DNA of 64,000 nt from Branchipolynoe longqiensis. Lineage: Eukaryota; Annelida; Polychaeta; Phyllodocida; Polynoidae. Shown here in pieces: positions 50,300 to 61,802 of the stretch; within the stretch, counting starts at the first letter, position 1, and each line of letters begins with the position of its first letter. The notes under the pieces were generated by a model. That model saw only the letters and a program-made list of their open reading frames with translations, did no database searches and was not told where the DNA came from. The stretch spans positions 76,418,781 through 76,482,780 of the forward strand of contig CM059199.1 of assembly GCA_030323885.1 (NCBI GenBank), in the 5' to 3' direction. Both the position numbers and the translations under genes were made by a program.

Positions 50300-51765
50300 T
50301 CTGACCACTCTCTCACTCTCCTGTCACTCCTCTCTCACTCTCCTCACTCCCCTCTCACTCTCCTCTCACTCTTCTCTCATTCCCTTCTCCTCTCTTTCCC
50401 CTCTCACTCCTCTCACTCTCCTCTCTCTCTCCTCTCTCTCCTCTCACTCCTCTCAATCCCCTCTCCTTCTCATCCTTCCCATCTCACTCTCCTCTTCCTC
50501 CTCTCACTCCTCTCACACTCTCCTATCAATGCTCTCACTCTCCTCTCACCCATGTCACGTCCCTCGCATTCTCCTCTCACACCCTACACTCCCCTCTCGC
50601 TCCCCTCACTCCACCGGATGCGGTGACATAGTCGGTTGAGCGCGGGCCTCGCGTGCGGAAGGTCGGGAGTTCAATTCCCGGTTGAGCAAACCAATTACTT
50701 TAAAATTGATACTTGTCACTTCCTAGCCTGTCACACGACACTATTAGGATATGGCAAGGATGGTTAGCACAGTGTCGGGATAATGTGACTGAATGGGATA
50801 TCAGGTCATGGTGCCAGCAGCCTGATTTCCCAGTAGGGCAGCACTATAACGTTGCCATGAGTGTGCACTGTCACAAGTCGGTACCCTTCCTTATATGACC
50901 TTAGATGTTGCTAGGACATAAAACAACAACAAACAAACACACCCCTCACTCCCCGATCTCTTCCCTCTCACTCCCGTCATTCCTCCCACTCCTCTCTCAC
51001 TCCTCTCTCACTCCTCTCTCACTCCTCTCTCACTCCTCTCTCACTCCTCTCTCACTCCTCTCTCACTCCTCGCTCACTCCTCGCTCACTCCTAGCTCACT
51101 CCTCGCTCACTCCTCTCCCCATCCTCTCTCACTCCTCTCTCACTCATCGCTCACTCATCGCTCACTCATCGCTCACTCCTCTCTCACTCCTCTCTCACTC
51201 CTCGCTCACTCCCCTCCCACTCCCCTGTCACTCCTCTCTCACTCCTCTCTCACTCCTCTCTCGCTCCTCTCTCACTCCTCTCTCACTCCTCTCTCACTCC
51301 TCTCTCACTCCTCTCTAACTCCTCTCCCACTCCTCTCTCACTCCTCGCTCACTCCTCGCTCACTCCACTCCCACTCCCCGCCCACTCCCCTGTCACTCCC
51401 CTGTCACTTCCCTGTCACTCCCCTGGCACTCCCCTGGCACTTGTCTCTCACACTACTCCGATCTTTCTTCTACTCACTACCTAACACACACATTTCACTC
51501 CTCTCTCACTCCCTTCTCGTTCATCTGTCACCCATCTCGCTCCCCGGTCACTCCTTGCTCACTCCCCTATCAATCGTATACCTCACCATTCCCCTCTCAC
51601 TCACCAGTCACTGCTTCCTCACTCCCCTCTCACTCCTTTCCCTGTATCCTTTCTCTCACTCCTCTCTCACTCCACTCTCACTCCTCTCTCACTTCTCTCT
51701 CACTTCCCTCTCACTCCTCTGTCACTCTTCCATCTTCCCTCTTCACTCCCTTTCTCCACCCCTGC
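50300..51765. repeat. (CTCTCTCACTC)n polypyrimidine minisatellite
   Basis: More than 1.1 kb of almost pure C/T on the plus strand (CTCCTCTCTCACTCCTCTCT...), broken only by a SINE at 50617-50937. Long open frames in it are repeat artefacts. Such homopyrimidine tracts can form triplex DNA. Confidence 0.9.
50617..50937 (+). mobile_element. tRNA-derived SINE family X, head B, in pyrimidine array
   Basis: ACCGGATGCGGTGACATAGT head, GAAGGTCGGGAGTTCAATTC, full body, tail GTTGCTAGGACATAAAACAA. CCCCTCACTCC lies on both sides, a probable 11-bp target duplication. Confidence 0.8.
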
Positions 51766-52094
51766 GCTGAGTGTCACCTTGTAGTGACACTCAGCGCACC
51801 TAGATGGCGCCACCCGCAATGCCAGCTGTCTGTATATATCAGTTCTGTATATTATATATCACCTTGTTAAGATGTGTGCGCGACAAAATGCTCTCAGTAT
51901 ACAAATGCAACGCTACAACAACGACCATAATTGTCTCATTACGCCCTCTGTCGGATTAGCTCAGTTCTAAAACATGATATTTTTGTGGGGTAAATGATAA
52001 TTTTATGCAGCAAATAAAGGTATTTTTTTCAGCACCGAGGCATTGGTTTTCCGGCCATATATATTATGTCTCCAGGCACACTTATGCAATAGCT
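51766..52094. other. non-coding spacer
   Basis: A 16-bp inverted repeat GCTGAGTGTCACCTTG/TAGTGACACTCAGC near 51764-51797. No gene. Confidence 0.5.
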
Positions 52095-52440
52095 GGTTGG
52101 TTGTTGGAGTTTTACGTCCTGGCAACATCTAAGGTCATATCAGGATGGGTACCGACTTCTGACAGCGTGCACTCTTGGTAAATCTATAGTGCTGTCCCAC
52201 TGGGAGACCATGCAGGCCACCAGCACCATGACCTGATATCCCACTCAGTTACATTATCCTGACACTGAGCCAACCAGTCCTGGCACTGTCCTAATAATGT
52301 GGAGCGCCTGGTTAGGAACTGACAAGTATTAATGCTTAAGTCATTGGTTTGACTCGACATGGGTCTAAACCCATCGTTTCGAATTCCATAATCTACCAAA
52401 GCGGGAGACGGACGCTCAACTCATTAGGCCATCCCATCTT
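52095..52440 (-). mobile_element. tRNA-derived SINE family X, head type A
   Basis: GGTTGTTGGAGTTTTACGTC, CCATGACCTGATATCCCACT, head complement CTCATTAGGCCATCCCATCT. Nearly full length. Confidence 0.8.
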
Positions 52441-53137
52441 GTCACACCTAGCCGATGTGTGCCCACGTCATCGAGTTCCACACCTGATCAGAGAGGCATT
52501 GCTTCTACATTATGATTATGCAGGTACATAGATAAAAGATTCACCTGGTACTTGTAGTACACGGGTGAAGGACAACGTAGTGTAAATACGGGCGAAAATA
52601 GGTTTAGTATGGAACCTGAACTAGAAACTGTGGCTCCAGTATCAAATGGCTACTTATATCGGCACAGATTTGGTGAAATGGGAGAGAATGCAAAAAGACA
52701 AGATGGCGGCTGCAGAACGCCGTCGATTTCACTTTTAAATCTTATTAAACTAGATATTATATTATATTTTTCAACTCAAAGGTAGCGGGCTATCAATAAG
52801 ATATATGTAAATAACAAATGTTGCTTCTTAGATTGTGAAATTAGGCTCTCAATTCATTGACCCGTTTTTTCGACAGCTTTTACATAGGGTTGGTTTGCAC
52901 CCCTACTGCAGCAGTATGGGGTGAATCTTGTATCTAGCAGGTACACAGCTGTGTGCCACCTGAGATCACAATTTTTTTTTTTTTAATTAAAATATATCGT
53001 GCTTCACAGCGCTTTACTCCATTTAAACATCCCAAGCTAGGCCACCCCGACTGATAGTGGAATTTCCAATTGACCTATTTAAATTTGAATTTGGTTTTTA
53101 TGGACCACCCGTGATATTCATGTACTTACCTGCATAA
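52441..53137. other. non-coding, no feature recognised
   Basis: A+T-rich, with a T run at 52971-52984. Open frames are short and without motifs. Confidence 0.5.
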
Positions 53138-53630
53138 GGCCCTGTCACAGTTTACCGGATTGAGGAAACGGATTGAAACAGAACAAAGTATGTTGATATC
53201 CGGCAAAGTCTGGTTTGTGTCCGTTGCATATCTGTTGATATCCATTGATATCCGGCCCAATCTGTTACAAGTTTTGAGCATGCACAAAACTTGTAACGGA
53301 TTGTGCCGGAGTGATGTATGCGGTTATTATCTGTTATCATCCATTCCCTGTCCATTCCCCGTCTGTTACCGTCCGTTACCGTTACATATCAATTACACGT
53401 CCGTTGCCGTTCGCTATAGTTCTTTTTGTATACTGAATTGTCCATTGATCATTAGATACGTTATCAACCATTACCATCCATTACTGTGTGTTACCCATCT
53501 GTTACTGTCTGTTACCCGTCCGTTAACTTCCATTACATAATCGATACATCTCAAGTCCGAATCACACCGGATTAGAATATTTTTATCTGTTTCAATCCGT
53601 TTCCTCAATTTGGTAACGTGTGACAGGGCC
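53138..53630. mobile_element. foldback element FB4, filled with TCCGTT words
   Basis: GGCCCTGTCACAGTTTACCG left and TGGTAACGTGTGACAGGGCC right. Body CCGTTGCATATCTGTTGATA, CCGTTACCGTCCGTTACCG. Palindrome 53264-53297 with half-site GTTACAAGTTTTGAGCA (one mismatch pair). Its words resemble those of FB3. Confidence 0.8.
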
Positions 53631-53746
53631 TTTACATAGGCCAAGCGCAGTAACACAAATTCAAGGTGCACTTCAATTTTACACAGAAGCTAGCGTCAAT
53701 GGTGATAATAGTTTGCGTTAATGCCTCTTCCTCCCCTCATTATGTA

Positions 53747-54571
53747 GCAGTCACACTACGGCGACAAGGGGGTGATGCCAGCCCAGCAACTTGGATTTAG
53801 TGAAAACCCGACAACATATGCAAATTCGGGCCAAGTTGGACGACAATAGGATGACAGCCCGACGACATCGGGACGACAGACGGGACGACAGCGGGATGAC
53901 AGTGTCTGTTTGTGTGTGTCTGTGTGTGTGTGACTCTGTGTGTGTCTCTATGTACGTACGAAAGCAGTTTCCATGAGAAATATGAAGAATGGGACGGTCC
54001 AAACATGTAGGTTTATGCAGCGGACCTGTTAGGAAGTAGTCTCCATATGATATATGAAGAAATGGGACGGTACAATGGTACAAACATGTGTGTTAGACTA
54101 TGTAGCGGACCTGTTAGGAAGCAGTCTTCATGAGAAATATGATTGACACAGACACACACACATAGACACACATAGACACACATAGACACAGACACACACA
54201 TAGGCACAGACACAGAGACACACAGAGACACATACACCGAGACACACATACAGCTGCTATGGAGAGAGAAGCGACTACAGCTTAACGACAAGACGACACC
54301 GTAGCGACACTGTACCGACCCCATAGCGACACCGTATCGACAGCAGACCGGCATCGGCTGTCGTCGCCTGTCGTCGAAGTTTTTCAACATGTCCAAAAAG
54401 CCGACGACAACCCGGCGACAGTCGAGAAACAGTCGAGAAACTGGAGGTGTCATGGAGCTGTCGCGGCGACAGCTGCGCGATAGCCGAGCGACAATCGACG
54501 ACAATCGACGACAGACCGGAAGTCGCTGTCGCTGGGCTGTCGTCGCCGCTTGTCGTCGTAGTGTGACAGCC
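53747..54571. mobile_element. foldback element FB5, filled with CGACGACA/TGTCGTCG words
   Basis: AGTCACACTACGGCGACAAG left and TGTCGTCGTAGTGTGACAGC right. Body GACGACAATAGGATGACAGC, CGACGACAATCGACGACAGA. Centre-like TTTTTCAACATGTCCAAAAA at 54380-54399. Between about 53900 and 54260 it carries foreign-looking sequence: a (TG)n tract, a roughly 95-bp direct duplication (CCATGAGAAATATGAAGAAT) and (ACACACATAG)n. Confidence 0.72.
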
Positions 54572-54636
54572 ACATTACCGACATATAAATGCAGTCCGAT
54601 GAAAGTATAAACTTTTTTAAACCAAACATTGACGTA

Positions 54637-55325
54637 GCTGTTTGTTGGGGTTTTACGCCCTAGCAACATCTATGGTCATAACATGACGGGCACCTACTTA
54701 TAACACTGACAGTGCGCACTCATGGCGACTTCATAGTGCTTCTCCACTGGGGAATTTGGCCACTGGCACACATGACCCAATATCCCACTTAGTCACATTA
54801 TCCTGATACTGAGCTCGCCAGTCCTTCTCCTATCCTATTAAAGTTGCATGTTCTGATGGTTTTTAGTTTTTGTCATTTTCTGAGATACATATATTAGGTT
54901 GATGGTTATAACCTAATACGCTTTAGTTTGAAGCAACTTTTATTTTAAATGGCTAACTTTGGAGATATTCGAAGTGGAAACATGCTAAATTAATTTTGGC
55001 AAGCATGGCAAAACTCTGATACCATAGACTTCTTCAGTAACAGATTCTATTAAATTGCCTCAGTAGTCCATTCTCTTTGGTGATAAATGTTTGATAGCTG
55101 CACCAGTATCTAAGTTAGATATGGAGAATCAAATCTATATAATTGTTTTGGTTTTGAAAATTTGATGTTTTCATCGGACTATGCAGCTTTAATGTCAGGT
55201 GCTAGGCTAGTAGTGACAAGGCTACATTTTGTAAGTCTTAGCTTTGACTCGGCGTGGATTAAAACTTGCGTGGTTCCACCCAGGAAGCCTGTGCTCTGCT
55301 GATTAGTCCACTGTGTCTGGTATTG
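54637..55325 (-). mobile_element. SINE family X split by a TTAA-MITE
   Basis: SINE parts 54637-54837 and about 55190-55325 (head complement ACCCAGGAAGCCTGTGCTCT, GATTAGTCCACTGTGTCTGG) continue each other once the MITE at 54838-55192 is removed. The SINE consensus has CCTA(T)TAATGCCG at the break point, so the TTAA was the target. Confidence 0.8.
54838..55192. mobile_element. TTAA-MITE, full copy inside a SINE
   Basis: TTAAAGTTGCATGTTCTGAT left, CATCGGACTATGCAGCTTTA then A right. TTAA flanks both sides. Confidence 0.85.
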
Positions 55326-55989
55326 TGTTCATTAGCTGACCCTACTTATACATATATAAATACAAGCTTTAACCCATACACAGCACAGGTTAAAGCTAGG
55401 CTCCGCATCAATCCCTGGACAATATTGGGTTGAACTCTCATTATATATATATTCAGAGACTGCGTATAAATTTAGACTGTGTGAGACTGTGTATAAATTT
55501 AGATTCTATGCTATATTTCGGACTTGTGCATGGTCCCGCTCCAATATAGTGCCGCGATCTGGTGGAATCCATCTGTACCATTATGTGGTAAACTATATTT
55601 GGTGGCTCTATCTAATGGCAGAGTTAACTAAACTTGTGGTTATGTGATTCAAAATGGATGCCACTCTGGTCAAAGTGACCAAAGTTAGTAAAAACTATCA
55701 AAATTAATATACAATGCATCCTCAGAGCATCCTCACCACATGTGATGGGCTCTGATGGTGGAGTCTCCGACTTGGCCTGAGCATACAGCTCAAAGACTCT
55801 GTCTAATCTAATCTAATCTAATGTGTTAGGTAGGTACAAACAAACCATACTATTAACAACCCACACATGGCAAAGCATCAGTCGGGTATGATGATGCAGG
55901 TTGGCAGTGCCAATTAACAGAGGAGTACTGATCATAATGACCCTAAACCTTAAGCACCTTTTGGTATTATATATGTTTATATAAATTTG
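55326..55989. other. non-coding spacer
   Basis: Small direct duplication AGACTGTGTATAAATTTAGA near 55455-55505 and (TAATC)n at 55803-55820. No gene. Confidence 0.5.
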
Positions 55990-56300
55990 TACTGAAGCAG
56001 TGGCTGAATCAGTAGAGCGCAGCCTTCCTATGCAGAATGTCGGGAGTTTGATTTTGAATCCTGATCGAGTCAAACCAATTGCCTACAAAACTGATACTTA
56101 AGCATGACTAGGATAAGACAACGACTGGCTGGCTCAGTATTAGGAAAATGTGGGAAATTAGGTCATGTGCCAGCAGGCTGGTCTCCCAGTGAGGCAGCAC
56201 TATAAAGTAAACAGGAGTGTGCACTGTCACAAGTCGATACCCATCCTGATATGACCATATATGTTGACAGGACGTAAAACTCCAACAAACAACCAAATAC
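55990..56300 (+). mobile_element. tRNA-derived SINE family X, head type B
   Basis: GTGGCTGAATCAGTAGAGCG head, ATCGAGTCAAACCAATTGCC, shortened body, tail GACAGGACGTAAAACTCCAA. Confidence 0.75.
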
Positions 56301-56361
56301 ATAAATTGAACCTCACAATCCACTTTATGGAGAGACTTTATGGAGCTAATTGGTAAATCCT

Positions 56362-56367
<6 letters not shown>

Positions 56368-56423
<56 letters not shown>

Positions 56424-56640
56424 ATATATATAATATATATATAGTATATGTATTATATGTATTATATATATTATAAACATTATAAACATTATATACATTA
56501 TATACATTATATACATTATAATTTATATACATTATATACATTATATACATTATATACATTATATATATATTATACATATAGGATATATAGGATATAGTAT
56601 ATATATATTATATATATAGTATATATTTTATATATTATAA
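56368..56640. repeat. (TA)n tract and ACATTATAT array
   Basis: (TA)n at 56368-56419, then TACATTATATACATTATATA repeats to about 56560 and further TATATA to 56640. Open frames here are artefacts. Confidence 0.9.
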
Positions 56641-56962
56641 ATAGGAGCTCCGACCCTGATGTCCTGGGTGGTGCCCGGTGTGTGCACTGCTTCAATTAAA
56701 CTCAAATGCACCCGGGCCGTACACAAAATAGTGCCACCCGTCCCAACCGGAAAGCACACAGATCGTTCAGCACACGGCTCACCACAACCGTGACAACAGA
56801 AAACTGCACAGCTCACGTCAGATGACACGAGACGGTGGCGCCACCAACGAGAAAGCCACACACTACGTGCCAGCCGCCATCTCTAATTCTTGGCACCCGA
56901 GTGGCAGAGGCGATTATAATGATCACGTATGGCATGTGTGTAGTTGTTAGCTGCACAATTTA
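56641..56962. other. non-coding, G+C richer spacer
   Basis: An open frame on the minus strand (56861-56641) has no recognised motif. Not called a gene. Confidence 0.4.
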
Positions 56963-57661
56963 GGGGCCTGTCACACTACGACGTATATCCTTAGCTTATG
57001 CCGACGTATGTGATTTTCGACCAACATGTCATCATACGCTATGTATACATTGGGTGTACGTCGGGTATGTTCCGGGTACATCATTATACATTGTCTTAGG
57101 TCGCCGTGCGTTGAGGCTCCGAAAAATGTGTGTGCATGCTCAAAATGTCCAAAGTGTGTCGATGTGTGGCTCATATGTTGATGCAGCGTATGCTCAGGAT
57201 ACATCGGCGTACATTGGGGGTACGTTAGGGATACATTGGTATACGTTGCTGCATGTTAGCCATATGTTCAGCCGGTGGGAACGTGCAGTCCGTGTACTGC
57301 CAACGGATGCATTACATACTCCTAATGTACTTTGAATGTATGCCTGCCGTATCTCTAGCATATTTAACATATACGCCATACTTCTAGCGATGGAGTAACG
57401 TATGTAACGTTGGTCAGCGTTCCATGAGCATATGCGAGCATTTTGCGAACGTTTTGCGAGGCACATGAACGCTCTCATACGCTATCAATAGATCAGAGAT
57501 ACGTCCTGCATGCGTTATGTACGTTGTGTGTACATTGTATGTACATTGTGTATCTGGCCATTTTTATCCTCCGCTGCTGAAAAGTTCAACGAATGCCGAC
57601 ATACTGGCAAATTTTCAAACGTTGAGCACGCACTGACGCCATACATCGTAGTGTGACGGCC
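56963..57661. mobile_element. foldback element FB6, filled with TACGTT/GCGTATG words
   Basis: GGGGCCTGTCACACTACGAC left and ATCGTAGTGTGACGGCC right. Body ACGTCGGGTATGTTCCGGGT, ATACATTGGTATACGTTGCT. GTGTGTGCATGCTCAAAATG around 57127-57146 is the centre motif, here displaced to the left third. Confidence 0.75.
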
Positions 57662-57844
57662 TTTAAAGTGAGCTCTCTCCATCACCATGGTTACACTGTT
57701 GTCTGCAGAATTAACAAACATGGTTCGAACGACCAACTTCGACGCTACTTCACTTGGCCATTTCGCACTGCTTACCTTTTATTTGGGGATATGCATTAAG
57801 TAGGTTACGGTGTTTGTCGGGGGGGGGGGGGTCCAACTAAGTTG

Positions 57845-58225
57845 GTTTGTTGGTTGTTGGGAGTTTTATATCCTGGCAATTTTTTTATTTTTTTTTTATA
57901 AATATGTTTATTCTGCTGAATAAGTCTTTTGTCAGTGCCGAAGCACTGGTCTTCCAGCCATTTTTCAAGTCAGGGTTATTTACACAAAAGGTATATATAA
58001 TAAGGTGTACAATAACTGTTGAATACACAATTTGCAGCATGTAACACAATGAAACACATTTAAGGTCATATCAGGATGGATACCGACTTGTGACAGTGTG
58101 CACTCATGACGACTATATAGTGGCTAGGAAGCGACAATTATCAATTTTTAAGTCATTGGTTTGACTCAACCAGGGTTCGAACCCGTGGGTTCGAGTCCCA
58201 CGATCTACCCACACGGGAGACAGGC
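57845..58225 (-). mobile_element. SINE family X split by a ~185-bp insertion
   Basis: GGTTGTTGGGAGTTTTATAT and CCTGGCAA stop at about 57879; AAGGTCATATCAGGATGGAT resumes at about 58061. The insert is A+T-rich (starting TTTTTTTATTTTTTTTTTAT) with GTGCCGAAGCACTGGTCTTC. The SINE itself lacks part of its body. Confidence 0.65.
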
Positions 58226-58561
58226 GCTCAACTCATTCTCCCATTCCGTCTGGTCAATCTAAGAAGCAAAATATATTCTTCACATGCCTCTTTGTGTGTA
58301 GTCCTAGAAGAATTTGACCTACATATATCTAAGTTAAATAAATGCACCATCACCAACAACAAAAATACCGCTGCATTCATTAGACATATATTGCACTTTG
58401 GCGATCCAACCGTCCTGGCATGACCTTAAATGTCGCAAGGATGTAGAACTCCAACAAATAAACAAAGTTTGGTGCTCCTGTGGTATGTTGCCGTGTTGCT
58501 ATGGTCAACACTGTTTAAAATAAATCGATGTCTAGGCTTCAACAGTAGCATGATCTATAAA
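58226..58561. other. spacer with a SINE X tail fragment
   Basis: 58412-58465 (CCTGGCATGACCTTAAATGT, CGCAAGGATGTAGAACTCC) is a SINE X tail. Nothing else. Confidence 0.5.
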
Positions 58562-59072
58562 GCCCCTGTCACATTATGGTGTATGGCGTTAGCGTATACC
58601 GGCGTATGCGGTTTTCGACCCATACACCGTCATACGCCGTCATATGCCGTCATACGCTACGCACGAGGTCCCAGCAGCATCTGAAGTGTATGCCTATCCT
58701 ATGCCTAACCTACCCCTAGCCTATGGCGGTGTATTCAAAGCGTATCCCGACCTATGCGCGGCGTACTGTGATGAGGTTTGACAGTTGTGATTGACAAGTT
58801 CAGCGTACACCCAACCTATGCGTAACCTATGTCGCCGTACGCATAGCGTACGTCGAGCGTATGAGCAACGTATGAGCCATACACTGCCATACGCCGAAAA
58901 TTTTTGAGCATGCTCAAACAAAATTTGGACGGACGCGCGTATGAGGGCGTATGAGGGTGTATGACGGCATATGCCGGCGTATGTATAGCGCATGCATAGC
59001 GTATGCGAAGCATATGACGGCATATGATGGCGTATGGGTCGAAAATCCATACGCTAATGCCATACGCCGTAG
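58562..59072. mobile_element. foldback element FB7, filled with GCGTATG words
   Basis: GCCCCTGTCACATTATGGTG left; the right TIR is lost after CCATACGCCGTAG. Body CGTATACCGGCGTATGCGGT, CATACGCCGTCATATGCCGT. Perfect TTTGAGCATGCTCAAA at 58903-58918. The right edge abuts a fragment of the TTAA-MITE (about 59077-59135). Confidence 0.75.
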
Positions 59073-59319
59073 TTTTCATCAGATTGTGCAGCTGTAGCCC
59101 TTTAACGTAAGGTAGATTGCAATCTATTTATAATACCAAACAGTGGTTCAGTTTTAGGGCCGTTCTGATCACTACTCCTTTGTTAATCGGTGCTGCCAAC
59201 GCGCATCACCATACGCCATGGAGGCTTCGCCATGTATGTGTTGGTAATATGTTTGTGTGACTGCCATACACATTTCATATCAATTTTGATGGTTTTGATT
59301 AATTCATTAATCCATATAA

Positions 59320-60440
59320 TAAACTCATTAACTCATTAACTTATTTATTCACTTATTCATTCAGTAATTCATTCACTTATTTAATCACTTATTTATTCAC
59401 TTATTTATTAATTATTTATTCACTTATTTATCCACTTATTTATCCACTTATTCATTCACTTATTCATTCACTTATTTATTCACTTATTTATTCACTCATT
59501 TATTCACTTATTTATTAATTATTTATTCACTTATTTATTCACTTATTCATTCACTTATTTAATCACTTATTTATTCATTATTTATTAATTATTTATTCAC
59601 TTATTTATCCACTTATTTATCCACTTATTCATTCACTTATTCATTCACTTATTTATTCACTTATTTATTCACTCATTTATTCACTTAATTATTCACTTAT
59701 TTATTCACTTATTTATTCACTTATTCATTCACTTATTTAATCACTTATTTATTCATTATTTATTAATTATTTATTCACTTATTTATTCTCTTATTTATCC
59801 GCTTATTCATTCACTTATTTAATCACTTATTTATTCATTATTTATTAATTATTTATTCACTTAATTATCCACTTATTTATCCACTTATTCATTCACTTAT
59901 TCATTCACATATTTATTCACTTATTTATTCACTCATTTATTCACTTAATTATTCACTTATTTATTAATTAGTTATTCACTTATTTATTCACTTATTCATT
60001 CACTTATTTATTCACTTATTTATTCATTATGTATTCACTTATTTATTTATTACTTATTCATTATTTATTCATTATTTATTCATTATTTATTCACTTATTT
60101 ATTCATTATTTATTCACTTATTTATTCACTTATTTATTCACTTATTTATCCACTTATTCTTTCACTTATTTATTCATTATTTATTCACTTATTTATTCAC
60201 TTATTTATTCACTTATTTATTCACTTATTTATTCACTTATTTATCCAGTAATTCATTCACTTATTTATTCATCATATATTCACTTATTTATTCACTTATT
60301 CATTCCTATTTAATCATTTATCTGTTCGTACATTTATTCACTTATTATTGCTTTATTCAATTATTTATTGATTTATTCAATTATGTATTCACTTATTTAA
60401 TTATTTATCTGATCACACATTTATTCAATTATTTATTGAT
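59320..60440. repeat. (TTCACTTATTTA)n minisatellite, 1.1 kb
   Basis: TTATTCACTTATTTATTCAC-type units of 12-13 bp with blocks of higher-order repetition (ATTATTTATTAATTATTTAT recurs). Very A+T-rich. The apparent repetitive peptide is an artefact. Confidence 0.93.
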
Positions 60441-60869
60441 TTCTTCAACAACCCCTCCCCGATACCAACTGCCACGTCCGCTCTCGGTGCCGAGGTTGCC
60501 AGGCCCGTGAGTCATTGGCAACCAGGCAAATCAACACTGGAGCCGAGTTTCACTACATCAATCACCGACCACTTTCAACAAACATTAACACAAAGATTCC
60601 CCCCCACCCCTCACCAATGTGTGATCCTAACCAGTATTATCATGTTCCCTCCGCATAATAATAATTACGACAATAATGATGGTTCTGATACTGATGATGA
60701 TAATAATAATAAGGTACTGGTCTGTACTGACCTCTCAGGAAAGGAGCCACACTAAACAGACGGGTGGGGAAAGGGTAGTGACATCAGAGAGCCTAGGTGG
60801 TGTAATGGTTAGCACACTGGCCCAGAATGCAAAGAGGTGTGGGTTCGGAAACCTGCTCTAAGTGCAATA
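60441..60869. other. non-coding spacer
   Basis: GATGATGATAATAATAATAA microsatellite near 60692. Near 60795 GGTGTAATGGTTAGCACACT resembles a tRNA A-box, but no body follows. Confidence 0.45.
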
Positions 60870-61030
60870 TTTCATTTTATCATAAGAAAAGTGGATTAGT
60901 GAGAAATTAGAATTACCCTAAGGTACACATCTGTTATTTTAATTCAATTTCTAGATTGATGTTTATGGGTTTTTGCACCTGAACTCTTCACATATATATA
61001 TATATATATAGAGAGAGAGATATACAAATA
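60870..61030. mobile_element. MITE family Z fragment and (TA)n/(GA)n
   Basis: TCATAAGAAAAGTGGATTAG and GTTTATGGGTTTTTGCACCT then GAACTCTTCA are the right half of MITE Z. It is followed by TATATATATATATAGAGAGA. Confidence 0.65.
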
Positions 61031-61802
61031 AATATATATATACATAATCGCTCGACCTGACCTAGTTAGATTAGCTGCATTGTTTACATTTCTCTGACTT
61101 GTCGGCATATTCTGTGCCTGGCAAACTGGTTCGGGCTGAACGGCCTCAGGTGCCCTTATGATTTGTACTCTGTCTCTATACAACATGTTACCTGACTCGT
61201 TTAAAATTTGGTATTCTCTTGCTGAAACTCCTGTATGCCCCAAAATCACCCCATTTTTCCATTCCCCTGCATGGATTTTGTACTTGACATTATCACCAGT
61301 TCTCAATGGCTTGTGTGCTTTGCCACACTTTTCGTCGTGAACACTTTTTTGACTCCGTTGGCATTTCGTCATTTGTGATTTGTTTGGATTTTGTGTTTTG
61401 GGTATCAAATTGTCTTCTGACATAGGCAGTCTTCCTCTTAGCCTCCTGCTCATGAGCAACTGAGCTGGAGATGCATTAAGCATGGGCAAGTGAGTATTCC
61501 TATAGTTGAGCAACGCCAGATGGAAATCTGTTTTCGTGTCTAAACATTTTTTTATTGTTTGGACAGATCTTTCAATTTGGCTGTTACTTCAGGGATACTG
61601 GGGACTCGAGTATGTGGCTATGAACTGATAATGGTGTGCAAATTCTTTGTATTCATGGCTCTTAAACTGGGGACCATTGTCTGAAATTACCTGGCTTGGA
61701 ATACCATGCCTTGCGAAGTTATCCTTCATAGCTTCGATCACCCGTGGCGGATGACGTATCCTTCAACAAGGTTACTTCTGGGTATTTAGTGTAATAATCT
61801 AT
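60944..61802 (-). pseudogene. Ty3/Gypsy integrase remnant
   Basis: Three pieces in different frames. IDYYTKYPEVTLL carries the first Asp of the DDE triad. Next comes SDNGPQFKSHEY (second Asp, about 61660). QIERSVQT (Glu, about 61570) is separated by an in-frame stop. Then LNYRNTHLPMLNASPAQLLM and the C-terminal domain with KYKIHAGEWKNGVILGHTG. The zinc-binding N terminus and the whole RNase H are missing: reverse transcriptase sequence passes directly into the integrase core near 61802, so an internal deletion is inferred. Non-functional. Confidence 0.85.

Noticed and set aside
50905..51770. Open frames of 137 and 109 codons rich in Ser, Leu, Thr and Pro
   Set aside because: They are read through the (CTCTCTCACTC)n minisatellite, whose period of 11 leaves frames open by composition. 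No domain, start context or splice support.
54013..54669. 218-codon frame on the minus strand
   Set aside because: Runs across foldback element FB5, a (CA)n-like tract and a SINE end; no recognisable protein.
60029..60313. 94-codon hydrophobic repetitive frame (SLIYSLIY)
   Set aside because: Artefact of the TTCACTTATTTA minisatellite.
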